Source: Nocardioides renjunii (GTDB lineage: Bacteria > Actinomycetota > Actinomycetes > Propionibacteriales > Nocardioidaceae). Taken from it: a stretch of DNA of 64,000 nucleotides. The notes under the pieces were generated by a model, which worked only from the letters and a program-made list of their open reading frames with translations, did not search any database and was not told the DNA's origin. Shown here piece by piece: positions 38,774-46,523 of the stretch (its first letter is position 1; each line of letters begins with the position of its first letter). Made by a program: the position numbers and the translations under genes. Where the stretch lies: contig NZ_CP141058.1 in the NCBI RefSeq assembly GCF_034661175.1, forward strand, positions 2,418,001 through 2,482,000, written 5' to 3'.

Positions 38774-40015
38774 GTGGAGCGGTCCGGACCGTCGCTCGGC
38801 ATGACACCTCGGCTGGCCGCGCGGCCGGGGCTGCGCGTGCTGTCCTACCTCGCCCTGCTGCCGGCCGGCGCCGTCGAGCTCGACGCCGCCGTGGACCGGG
38901 CGGTGGCGGAGAACCCGCTCCTCGAACGCCGCTCCTGGCGGCCGTGCCCGACCTGCGGACTGGCGACCACCGGCGAGCGCTGCACGGTCTGCTCGACGGC
39001 TCGCTGGAGCGCCGAGCCGGAGGCGACGTCGGACTGGCGCGCGGACCTGCTGCGCGACGCGGTCACCGAGCTGCCGGACACGTGGCGTCCGGTGCTCGAG
39101 GAGGTGGTGGCCTCGCTCGACGACCACGGGCTCCTGCCCGACCCGCCGCCGGTGCCCGCGGAGACGCTCGCGGCCGTCGTCGCCGGCCTGCGCCGGGCGG
39201 GTCCGCCGGGCATCGCCGCCACGTCGCCGATCGACTGCGTCCGCGTCCAGGCGGCCGCGCTGGTCGAGTCGGGATCCGTGGATCCCCTGGTCGGCGAGAT
39301 CGCCGAGCGGTGGCTGCCGGAGGTCGCCGAGGAGCGCTTCGCGGACGTCGCCGAGGCGGCGGGAGCCACGGAACAGGCGGTGGCCGCGGCGGTCGCCGTG
39401 CTCCGTGGGCGCACCCGCCCGTTCGTGTCGCTCCCGGGCGGTGCGGCCCGCAGCGCGCCCACGGACGTGGTCTTCACGCAGCCGGACCGCCCCGGTCCGG
39501 TGGTCGCCCACGTCGCGGGTCCCGACTCGGCGGGGATCGAGGTGGTGACCGACGTCCTCGCCGACACCGACGAGGCCCGCGCCTGGCTCGCGCCCCACCG
39601 CGAGGCGGCGGCCAGGCTGGTCGCCCAGGTCGCCGCCCGGGGCCGGATGCTCCAACGCGTCGCCGACGAGGTGGCGCTGCGCCAGCAGGGGTTCATCGTG
39701 GCCGGACCGGAGGAGCACCGGCCCCTGCTGCGGCGGGACGTGGCAGCCGCTCTCTCGGTCCATCCCTCGACCGTCGGTCGCGTCGTCGGCGGCAAGCTGG
39801 CCCGGTGTCCGGACGGGCGCGTCGTCCCGCTCGCGGACTTCTTCGGCGCCAGCCCCTCCACGGCGGTGCGGGTCGCCGCGGCACGGGCCGAGCACCCCGG
39901 AGCCACCGACCAGCAGGTGGCCGACCTGCTGTCCCGCGACGGGGCGGCGATCTCCCGGCGCACCGTCGCGAAGTACCGCGCCCGGGCCGCGAACCCCGCT
40001 TCGCCCCGACCCTGA
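38774..40015 (+). CDS. rpoN: RNA polymerase sigma-54 factor
   Basis: A 413-residue sigma-54, rather short (many are 430-500). Region I (GMTPRLAARPGLRVLSYLALLP, AVDRAVAENPLLE, residues 9-51) precedes a cysteine insert (Cys58, 61, 70, 73; CxxC-x8-CxxC) that I do not know from other RpoN. The core-binding domain (about 90-220), the -12 HTH (RDVAAALSVHPSTVGRVVGGK, near 325-345) with LADFFGA, and the -24-binding RpoN box (ISRRTVAKYR, 393-402) are present. Sigma-54 is normally absent from actinobacteria. It lies immediately before a -24/-12 promoter and on the same strand as the operon that promoter serves. Confidence 0.93.
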   Translation: MERSGPSLGMTPRLAARPGLRVLSYLALLPAGAVELDAAVDRAVAENPLLERRSWRPCPTCGLATTGERCTVCSTARWSAEPEATSDWRADLLRDAVTELPDTWRPVLEEVVASLDDHGLLPDPPPVPAETLAAVVAGLRRAGPPGIAATSPIDCVRVQAAALVESGSVDPLVGEIAERWLPEVAEERFADVAEAAGATEQAVAAAVAVLRGRTRPFVSLPGGAARSAPTDVVFTQPDRPGPVVAHVAGPDSAGIEVVTDVLADTDEARAWLAPHREAAARLVAQVAARGRMLQRVADEVALRQQGFIVAGPEEHRPLLRRDVAAALSVHPSTVGRVVGGKLARCPDGRVVPLADFFGASPSTAVRVAAARAEHPGATDQQVADLLSRDGAAISRRTVAKYRARAANPASPRP

Positions 40016-40047
40016 CGCCGCTCGCCACGGAGCGAAGCGCGCTTCGC
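39989..40047 (+). promoter_or_regulatory. Two upstream activator sites, GCGAA-N6-TTCGC
   Basis: Site 1 (39989-40004) and site 2 (40032-40047) share GCGAA-N6-TTCGC; site 2 is a perfect 16-bp palindrome. They align further as GCGAANCNCGCTTCGCCC. The centres are 43 bp apart, four helical turns, and lie about 64 and 107 bp above the predicted transcription start near 40104. This is the position and arrangement expected of an enhancer for a sigma-54 activator. Site 1 is inside the end of rpoN. Confidence 0.7.
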
Positions 40048-40077
40048 CCGCCACGGCGACGTACCGCCCGGTGGGCG

Positions 40078-40094
40078 TGGCACGGAACTTGCAT
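40078..40094 (+). promoter_or_regulatory. Sigma-54 (-24/-12) promoter of the cassette operon
   Basis: TGGCACG-GAAC-TTGCAT matches the sigma-54 consensus TGGCACG-N4-TTGC[AT] at every defined position. The invariant GG (40079-40080) and GC (40091-40092) are 12 bases apart, as required. A start near 40103-40104 would give a leader of about 30 bases with a GAGAGGGG ribosome-binding site before ATG 40133. Confidence 0.92.
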
Positions 40095-40132
40095 GGAGGG
40101 GTCGAGAGCCATCGACCGAGAGGGGACACCCC

Positions 40133-40786
40133 ATGCACGACATCGACCGCGCCATGTTCGAGCTGAGCGGCGAGACCGGCGAGACCGGTTACGAGACCTA
40201 CGAGCTCCAGGAGGCGGCGCAGGAGTACGAGTCCTACGAGGCCGGCCACGAGGCCGAGGCAATGGAGATGGAGCTGGCCGGCCGGCTGCTCGAGGTGAGC
40301 AACGAGGCCGAGCTCGAGGACTTCCTCGGCAGCCTCGTCCGCTCGGCCACCTCGGCGGCCCGCGGCTTCGCGGGATCGGCCGCCGGCCAGGCGCTCGGCG
40401 GCGTCCTCAAGAACGCCGCCCGCCAGGTGCTGCCGCAGGTCGGCGGCATCGTCGGGTCCGCCCTCGGCGGCAGCTCCGGGGGCCAGCTCGGGACCGCTGC
40501 CGGTCGCTGGCTGGGCAGCCGCTTCGAGCTCGAGGCGATGTCCCAGGAGGACCGCGAGTTCGAGGTCGCCCGGGCCTTCGTCCGCACCGCGGGCGACGCG
40601 GCCCGCATCGCGGCCCGCACGCCCCAGCTCCCACCGAGCCAGGCAGCCACCCAGGCGGTCGCCGCCGCGGCACGCCGCCACCTCCCGGGACTGGTGCCCG
40701 TCGTGACCGGGACCGCCGGGCGCAGCCGGGCGGCCTCGGGGCGCTGGGTGCGCCAGGGCCGCCGCATCGTCATCTACGGCGCCTGA
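40133..40786 (+). CDS. Cassette protein 1: acidic N terminus, glycine-rich core, C-terminal GRWxRxGxRIVxxGA
   Basis: A 217-residue protein of unknown function and the first gene of the sigma-54 operon. Residues 1-50 are acidic with Glu/Tyr repeats (GETGETGYETYELQ, EYESYEAGHEAEAMEMEL). Residues 51-72 (RLLEVSNEAELEDFLGSLVR) are shared almost word for word with the next gene's product. Residues 73-130 are Ala/Gly-rich and weakly hydrophobic; 138-182 form a helical block (EDREFEVARAFVRTAGDAAR). The protein ends GRWVRQGRRIVIYGA. No signal peptide or clear membrane helix. It is a paralogue of the product at 40831. Confidence 0.85.
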   Translation: MHDIDRAMFELSGETGETGYETYELQEAAQEYESYEAGHEAEAMEMELAGRLLEVSNEAELEDFLGSLVRSATSAARGFAGSAAGQALGGVLKNAARQVLPQVGGIVGSALGGSSGGQLGTAAGRWLGSRFELEAMSQEDREFEVARAFVRTAGDAARIAARTPQLPPSQAATQAVAAAARRHLPGLVPVVTGTAGRSRAASGRWVRQGRRIVIYGA

Positions 40787-40830
40787 GCGCCGCCACCACG
40801 CACCGTCCCCGTCACCGAAGGAGTCAACCG

Positions 40831-41748
40831 ATGAGTGTCCACGAATCATTCGAGTGGGAGCAGCCCGAGCTGCACGAGTCGTACGAGTGGGAGCAGCCCG
40901 AGCTCCACGAGTCGTACGAGTGGGAGCAGCCCGAGCTGCACGAGGCCTACGAGCTGTCCGGCGAGCTGCACGAGAGCCTCGAGCTCGAGCTCGCCCAGGA
41001 GCTGCTCGAGATCACCAACGAGGCCGAGCTCGAGGAGTTCCTCGGCAAGCTGGTCCGCGGCGTGGCCCGCGGGGCCAGCTCGTTCATGAAGTCGGGCGTC
41101 GGCAAGGCCGTCGGCGGCGTGCTCCGCAACGTCGCGAAGACCGCCCTGCCGATGGTCGGCTCGGCGCTCGGCTCCTTCGTCGCGCCGGGGTTGGGCACCG
41201 CCATCGGCGGCAAGCTCGGCAGCATGGCCGCCAAGCTCCTGGAGGCCGAGGAGCGCGAGACGATGGGCGAGGCCGAGGCCGAGCTCGAGGCCGCTCGGCG
41301 CTACGTGCGCTGGGCCAACGGGACGGTCCGCAGCGCCATGCGCGCGCCGTACGGCGTCGCCCCGCGCCTGGTCGCCCGCAGTGCCGCCGTGTCCTCGGCC
41401 CGTCGCTATGCCCCGACGCTGCTGCGCCAGGGCCAGGGCCAGGGCCAAGGCCGTGGCCGGCAGGCCTACGGCCGCCAGGGCCAGTGGCGCGCGCGTCGCG
41501 CACCGCGCTGGGACGCTCCCGCCTGGGACCCGTCGCCGTTTGCGCCGTCGCAGGGCTGTCGCTGCGGTCGAGGCACCGGGGGCGACGGAGGGTTCGAGCC
41601 GTTCGACGACGACGACGCGTCGGCCATGGAGAGCCTCGAGGCGTTCGAGACCTTCGAGACGCACGAGTCGCAGGAGTCGCAGGAGGTCGGTGGAGCGGCC
41701 GGCCGCTGGTACCGGCGCGGCAACCGGATCGTGCTGGTCGGGGCCTGA
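40831..41748 (+). CDS. Cassette protein 2: EWEQPELHESY repeats, glycine-rich core, same C-terminal motif
   Basis: A 305-residue paralogue of cassette protein 1. Residues 8-40 are three 11-residue repeats (EWEQPELHESY). Residues 57-77 (ELLEITNEAELEEFLGKLVR) and the Gly/Ala-rich 78-136 match protein 1, as does the helix at 145-165 (EAEAELEAARRYVRWANG). A Gln/Gly/Arg stretch (QGQGQGQGRGR), a CRCGRG pair and a second acidic region (residues 255-286) follow. The end is GRWYRRGNRIVLVGA. A GAAGGAG site precedes the ATG. Without a signal peptide it may stay in the cytosol, or leave by an unknown route. Function unknown. Confidence 0.85.
   Translation: MSVHESFEWEQPELHESYEWEQPELHESYEWEQPELHEAYELSGELHESLELELAQELLEITNEAELEEFLGKLVRGVARGASSFMKSGVGKAVGGVLRNVAKTALPMVGSALGSFVAPGLGTAIGGKLGSMAAKLLEAEERETMGEAEAELEAARRYVRWANGTVRSAMRAPYGVAPRLVARSAAVSSARRYAPTLLRQGQGQGQGRGRQAYGRQGQWRARRAPRWDAPAWDPSPFAPSQGCRCGRGTGGDGGFEPFDDDDASAMESLEAFETFETHESQESQEVGGAAGRWYRRGNRIVLVGA
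40852..40950 (+). repeat. Three 33-bp tandem repeats in the coding sequence
   Basis: Units 40852-40884, 40885-40917 and 40918-40950, each starting GAGTGGGAGCAGCCCGAGCT and encoding EWEQPELHESY (the last unit ends in EAY). Units 1 and 2 differ by a single base, which suggests recent duplication and a copy number that could vary between strains. Confidence 0.95.
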
Positions 41749-41756
41749 GGTCGGCC

Positions 41757-43061
41757 ATGGACACCCGCCTGCGCAGCGACGTACTCCTCGAGATGGAGGC
41801 CCGCGGGCTGCTGGCACGCCTCAACCAGATCCGGCCGCTGGCCCTGCACGAGACCATGGTGCCCGCGGCCATGCTGCCGCTGCGGGCGGCGCTGGACATC
41901 GAGCGGTTCCTCCACACCGGGCGCACCGTCCTGCGACGACGCGTCGAGGACTACCTGACGTGGCTCAGGGGACCGGGTCGGCAGGCTCCGCCCGCCGAGC
42001 AGCAGCACCGCTTCGTGCTGATCCGGATGAGGTTCAACTCGATCCTCAGCCAGCTCGACATGTTCACCGAGGTCGTCACCCAGCGCAGCGAGAGCCGCAC
42101 CGGGACCTGGCTGTCGGGGCTCGACGTGCTGGCGGACGACGCCCTCCGGATCAGCCCGCTGATCACCGACCCACCGCCGGCGGTGTGCTACCTGGCTCGC
42201 GGGCCGGGCGCGGCGATCCGACGGGCGCGGACCAAGATGCCCGGCGGCGACCTGAGCCCGGCCGCCATCATCCGGATCCCGCGCGAGCGGATGGTCGGGC
42301 ACGGCATCGCGTCCTCCCTCGTGCACGAGGTCGGGCACCAGGGAGCGGCGCTCCTCGGCCTCGTGGAGAGCCTGCGCAAGGACCTGGCCGCCCGTCGACC
42401 GTCGGGCGCCCGGGAGCAGGCCGTGTGGCGCAGCTGGGAGCGCTGGATCTCCGAGATCGTGGCCGACCTGTGGTCCGTCGCGACGCTCGGGATCTCCTCG
42501 ACGCTCGGGCTGCTCGCCGTCGTCAGCCTGCCGCGCTTCTTCGTCTTCCGGCCGTCCGGGGACGACCCGCACCCGATCCCCTACATCCGGGTCCTGCTCA
42601 GCTGCGGGATGGGCGAGGCGCTCCACCCGCACCCCCAGTGGGCCGCCATGCGTGCCTCCTGGAAGGCGCTCAACCCGGTGGCCGGGCTGCCGCCGGTGCG
42701 CCAGCAGGAGCTGGCCGCCCTGGAGGCGGGCATCCCGGCCTTCGTCCGGGCCCTGCTCGCCCACCGCTCCCCCGCGCTGAGCGGACGAGCGCTGGGGCAG
42801 GTCTTCCCGACAGCCGAACGCACGCCGGCCCGGCTGCTCCAGCTCCACGCCACCTGGCGCGGCGACCTCGGCGCCATGGCGCGCCAGCGGCCGAGCCTCG
42901 TCTTCGCCGTCGCCGGGCAGGCCCGCGCTGCCGGACGCATCACCCCCGAGGCGGAGAGCCAGCTCATCGGCGCCCTCCTGAGGGCCTGGGCGCTGCGCAG
43001 CACGCTCGCCTCCGCGGAACAGATCACCACCACCCGACGCGTGCTCGCACGCGCCTCATGA
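41757..43061 (+). CDS. Cassette protein 3: putative zinc metallopeptidase
   Basis: A 434-residue protein with HEVGH (190-194), the HExxH zinc motif, followed by SEIVADLW with Glu233, Ala236 and Asp237 in an ExxAD pattern. Together these are the three ligands of gluzincin-type peptidases. A hydrophobic stretch (WSVATLGISSTLGLLAVVSL) lies just after. The N-terminal 170 residues are helical and match no family I know. It follows cassette protein 2 by eight bases, and a plausible job is processing the two repeat proteins (inference). Confidence 0.75.
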   Translation: MDTRLRSDVLLEMEARGLLARLNQIRPLALHETMVPAAMLPLRAALDIERFLHTGRTVLRRRVEDYLTWLRGPGRQAPPAEQQHRFVLIRMRFNSILSQLDMFTEVVTQRSESRTGTWLSGLDVLADDALRISPLITDPPPAVCYLARGPGAAIRRARTKMPGGDLSPAAIIRIPRERMVGHGIASSLVHEVGHQGAALLGLVESLRKDLAARRPSGAREQAVWRSWERWISEIVADLWSVATLGISSTLGLLAVVSLPRFFVFRPSGDDPHPIPYIRVLLSCGMGEALHPHPQWAAMRASWKALNPVAGLPPVRQQELAALEAGIPAFVRALLAHRSPALSGRALGQVFPTAERTPARLLQLHATWRGDLGAMARQRPSLVFAVAGQARAAGRITPEAESQLIGALLRAWALRSTLASAEQITTTRRVLARAS

Positions 43062-43073
43062 GAAGGAGTCAGC

Positions 43074-44699
43074 ATGTCCAAGGACAGGCACAACGCGATC
43101 CGGCCCACGAGCCAGGTCTTCACCCCGGAGGAGGACGTCCTCTTCGAGGTCGCCCTCGAGTCCAGCGTCAGCGCCTTCACCTGGGCGGTCCTGCACGAGG
43201 GCGCCGACGAGGCCACGGCGGTCGCCGTCGGCTGGAAGCCTCGGTCCGGCGGCCGCAAGCCCGCTGCCGAGCACACCATCTCGCTGGGATCGGCGGTCGA
43301 GTGGGACGAGAGGTACGTGCACGAGCACGAGGACGACGACGTCCACCTCGACGAGGGTGAGTACCGCCTGGTGCTCTACGCCGGCAGGCCCGGCTCCGGC
43401 GAGACCGGTTCGGCCTTCATCGAGCACGCCGAGGAGCTCGACCAGGACGCCTTCGCGGTGTCCACGCACCCGGCCGCCGGCTCGGACACCGGCCACGACG
43501 GCGACATCGGCCAGCCGCTGCGCGTCGCCCTCGTCCGGGAGGGTCCGACCGGACAGGTCGAGCGGTCCTCCCCCGTCACGTACGCCGAGTTCCGCCGCTT
43601 CCTCGAGGCCGACTGGGGCCCCGGGGAGGCCTACGACGACGCGAACGCCTGGCCGGCCTTCGGCGGGCGCCCCTACCAGGCCCTGCGGCGCGCCGCCCGT
43701 GACTTCGTCTCCCGGTCGAAGGTCACGTCCTTCGGCGACCTCGTGCCGCCCGGCTACGAGGAGCACAAGCTCGAGGAGACCGCCGCGCAGTTCCCCGGCA
43801 TCCTGCTGCCGCGCGACGCCGGGACGGCGTACCTCCCGGGCGTCGAGCTGATCTGGAACTACTGGCTCGAGGAGGGGATGCTCGTGCAGACCCTCAACGT
43901 GATCCTCGCGCGGTTCCAGAACCGGCGGATCCCCGGCCGCGACCCGCTGGCGCGGTTCGACGTCACGCCGCTGCTGCCGCTGCGCAACCGGCTGTGGGGC
44001 TATGCCGAGGACGAGCTGCACCGGCTCACCGTGCGCAGGCGCGCGGTGGAGTACGAGTACGAGTACGGCTTCTCGCTCATCGGGCGAGCGGTCCCCCGCC
44101 CGCACGTGGTGGTGGAGCGCCGCAACGGCTTCCTGGCCACGTTCCACCAGGTGCTCTTCCTCGCCCACCGCTACTTCAAGGAGCTCGACGACCTGACCGT
44201 GCAGGCCGACGCCTTCCCGCTCTACAGGGCCCTGCGCGACTGCCACATCGTGCTGTCGCAGGGCACGCAGAACCAGTACGGCGAGATGGCGGTGGCGGCG
44301 CGCGCCGAGTTCCTCGTGATGCAGAGCATCCTGGCCGAGCCGCAGATGCGCGAGTTCCTCGGCGGCCGTCCGATGACGCCCTACCCCGAGGCGTGGATGG
44401 ACCGGGTGGACAGCATGAAGTCGATCCAGGGCTGGACCGACACCAGCATCATGCACTTCAACGACCTCGCCACGATCGGCGAGCAGCTGGTGCTCACCAT
44501 CCGGCTCGGCAACTGGGCCGATCCCGGCGTCGGCGGGATCGAGGCGGCCACCTGGGCGCAGGCGTTCCGCTACGGCATCCAGAAGTACGCCGCCGCCTAC
44601 CGGTCGGCGACCGGCGTCGACCTCGCCCAGGAGCCCAGCACGGAGATGCCGTCGACCCTGCTCGCCCGCCGGCTCGCCGGTGCCCGGATCCGTGCGTGA
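43074..44699 (+). CDS. Cassette protein 4: 541-residue protein of unknown function
   Basis: The largest gene of the operon. The N-terminal 150 residues look like beta-rich accessory domains (ALESSVSAFTWAVLHEGADEA, DVHLDEGEYRLVLYAG). The remainder is mixed alpha (LPGVELIWNYWLEEGMLVQTLNVILARFQNRR, YEYEYGFSLIGRAVPRPHVVVERRNG, MPSTLLARRLAGARIRA). No catalytic motif, membrane helix or signal peptide is visible. An AGAAGGAG site precedes ATG 43074. I do not recognise the family. Confidence 0.8.
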   Translation: MSKDRHNAIRPTSQVFTPEEDVLFEVALESSVSAFTWAVLHEGADEATAVAVGWKPRSGGRKPAAEHTISLGSAVEWDERYVHEHEDDDVHLDEGEYRLVLYAGRPGSGETGSAFIEHAEELDQDAFAVSTHPAAGSDTGHDGDIGQPLRVALVREGPTGQVERSSPVTYAEFRRFLEADWGPGEAYDDANAWPAFGGRPYQALRRAARDFVSRSKVTSFGDLVPPGYEEHKLEETAAQFPGILLPRDAGTAYLPGVELIWNYWLEEGMLVQTLNVILARFQNRRIPGRDPLARFDVTPLLPLRNRLWGYAEDELHRLTVRRRAVEYEYEYGFSLIGRAVPRPHVVVERRNGFLATFHQVLFLAHRYFKELDDLTVQADAFPLYRALRDCHIVLSQGTQNQYGEMAVAARAEFLVMQSILAEPQMREFLGGRPMTPYPEAWMDRVDSMKSIQGWTDTSIMHFNDLATIGEQLVLTIRLGNWADPGVGGIEAATWAQAFRYGIQKYAAAYRSATGVDLAQEPSTEMPSTLLARRLAGARIRA

Positions 44700-45735
44700 C
44701 GACTTCACCTCCGCCCACTTCCTCGGTCTCCGGCCGTCCGGCACACCGGCCGGCCTGACGACCGGGCGGCCGGCGGCGGTCGAGGAGACGGAGGCGGGCC
44801 GGCCGCTCACGAGGCGGCTGGCCCGCTGGCACGGCGCCGGCGACGGCGTGCTCGCCCGGACCAGCCTGCACGCGCTCATCGACGTGCTGTCGACCCGCGT
44901 GCCCGACGCGGTGATCCTGCTCGACGAGGCGGTCTACCCGATCGGCCGGTGGGCCGTGGGTGCCGTGGGTGCCGTGGGCGGGAGCGGTCCGGAGGTCGTG
45001 CGCTTCCGGCACCACGACGCGGACGACGCGCGGCGCCGCGCTCCTCGCCGACGACGGGCGGTCGTGGTCACCGACGGGCTCTGCGGCTCCTGCCTGCGTC
45101 CCGCGCCGCTGGGCGAGCTGGCGGACGTCGCGCGGCGCCACGACGGCGAGCTGGTCGTCGACGACACCCTCGCGGCCGGCGTGCTCGGACGTCGTACGCC
45201 CACGGCGCCGGTCCTCGGCAGCGGCGGAGGCGGCACCGCGGCCTGGCTCGGGGTCGAGCCGGGCCACGTGACCGTCGCGTCGCTGGCCAAGGGGCTCTCG
45301 GCGCCGCTCGCGGTCGTCACCGGGCCCGGCCCCCGAGTCGCCCGCGTCCGCGCCGACGGACCGACCCGGGTGCACGCCGGCCCGCCGACCACGGCCGACG
45401 TCGCCGCGCTGCGCCACGCGCTCGACGACCCGAGCCTCGACGACCGCCGGGCGCGGCTGGCGGGTCACGTCGTCCGCGTCCGCAGCGTCCTGGCCGACCT
45501 CCGGATGCGTCCGCTGGGCGTCGGGTTCCCCCTCGTCGCGACCGAGGGCGGCCGTCGCGACCCGCTCGAGGTGCACCGCGCGCTGGCGGCGTCGGGGATC
45601 CGGTCCCTCGCCACGACAGGACGGTGCACCGGCCGCCCGACGCTCTCGCTGTGCCTGCGCGCCGACCACGGCGAGGCCGAGATGCAGCGGCTGGAGCAGG
45701 CCCTCGCCGGCGCGGTCACCGGGAGGGCGGCATGA
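44692..45735 (+). CDS. Cassette protein 5: PLP enzyme of the AOS/KBL (fold-type I) group
   Basis: A 347-residue PLP-dependent enzyme. The PLP Asp and partner lie in GELVVDDTLAAGVLG and the Schiff-base Lys in VASLAKGLSAP, as in 8-amino-7-oxononanoate synthase and 2-amino-3-ketobutyrate CoA ligase. It is shorter than those (about 385-400) and a typical acyl-CoA loop is not clear. VVTDGLCGSCLRPAPLGEL is the expected block before the Asp. It overlaps the previous gene by eight bases (GTG 44692) and the next by four. Confidence 0.78.
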   Translation: MRDDFTSAHFLGLRPSGTPAGLTTGRPAAVEETEAGRPLTRRLARWHGAGDGVLARTSLHALIDVLSTRVPDAVILLDEAVYPIGRWAVGAVGAVGGSGPEVVRFRHHDADDARRRAPRRRRAVVVTDGLCGSCLRPAPLGELADVARRHDGELVVDDTLAAGVLGRRTPTAPVLGSGGGGTAAWLGVEPGHVTVASLAKGLSAPLAVVTGPGPRVARVRADGPTRVHAGPPTTADVAALRHALDDPSLDDRRARLAGHVVRVRSVLADLRMRPLGVGFPLVATEGGRRDPLEVHRALAASGIRSLATTGRCTGRPTLSLCLRADHGEAEMQRLEQALAGAVTGRAA

Positions 45736-46523
45736 GGGATCCGCTGGTCATCGACGCGCACGTGCACATCGGCACGGGCGACGGGCTGCGCGGGCCCTGG
45801 GACACCGAGGGCTCGCTGCCGGTCTACCTGCGCCGGGCCCGTCCCGCCGGCATCCGCGGCGCCGTGGTCATGGCACCCCTCACCTCGGACTACCCGCGCG
45901 CCAACGCCGACATCGCCCGCCTGATCACCCGCCCCGGGTTCCTCGGCTACCTCTTCGTCAACACCCGCACCGAGGCCGGCCACGTCGGCGAGCGGGTCGC
46001 CGTCGCCGTGCGCCGGGGCTTCTGCGGCATCAAGGTGCACGCCCACGACGCACGCATCACCCGGGAGGTCGCCGAGGCGGCCCGGCGGTGGGCCCTGCCG
46101 GTCCTCTACGACCCGGCCGGCGACACCGCCACCGTCGAGATGGTCGCGCGGGCCTACCCGGACGTCGCCTGGGTGATACCGCACCTGTCCTCCTTCGCCG
46201 ACGACTGGAAGGCGCAGTGCGCGTTCGTCGACCAGCTCGTCCGGATCCCCAACGTCTTCACCGACACGTCCGGCGTGCGCTACCACGACCTGCTCGAGGA
46301 CGCCGTGCGTCGTGCCGGGCCACGGAAGGTGCTGTTCGGCAGCGACGGTCCGTTCCTGCACCCGGCCGTCGAGCTCGCGAAGGCACGGGCGCTGCCGGTC
46401 GACCGCGACGGGCTCGCCGACGTCCTCGCCGGCAACGTCCTGCGGCTGACCGCCCCTGCCCGTCAGCGCTTCCGCGCCCGTCGTGGCCGGCGCGTCGCGC
46501 ACCGGCGGGCGGTGACGACGTGA
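45732..46523 (+). CDS. Cassette protein 6: amidohydrolase-2 family
   Basis: A 263-residue TIM-barrel metal hydrolase (ACMSD/amidohydrolase-2 type): DAHVHIG gives the HxH pair, KVHAHDARI and IPHLSSF further His ligands, and FGSDGPF the catalytic Asp. An Arg-rich tail (RFRARRGRRVAHRRA) is unusual. Substrates of the family range from decarboxylation of aromatic acids to hydrolysis. ATGA overlap with cassette protein 5 and GTGA with cassette protein 7. Confidence 0.82.
   Translation: MRDPLVIDAHVHIGTGDGLRGPWDTEGSLPVYLRRARPAGIRGAVVMAPLTSDYPRANADIARLITRPGFLGYLFVNTRTEAGHVGERVAVAVRRGFCGIKVHAHDARITREVAEAARRWALPVLYDPAGDTATVEMVARAYPDVAWVIPHLSSFADDWKAQCAFVDQLVRIPNVFTDTSGVRYHDLLEDAVRRAGPRKVLFGSDGPFLHPAVELAKARALPVDRDGLADVLAGNVLRLTAPARQRFRARRGRRVAHRRAVTT

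Noticed and set aside
38774..40015. rpoN as a degenerate pseudogene
   Set aside because: The reading frame is open throughout with normal codon use; HTH and RpoN box are intact and a matching activator and promoter are present.
40023..40056. CGCCACGG direct repeat beside the sigma-54 enhancer
   Set aside because: Two 8-base copies in GC-rich DNA may be chance, and the GCGAA-N6-TTCGC sites are the stronger signal.
40133..41748. Cassette proteins 1 and 2 as secreted PE/PPE-like or LPXTG proteins
   Set aside because: No signal peptide, PE/PPE start, sortase motif or transmembrane anchor is visible.
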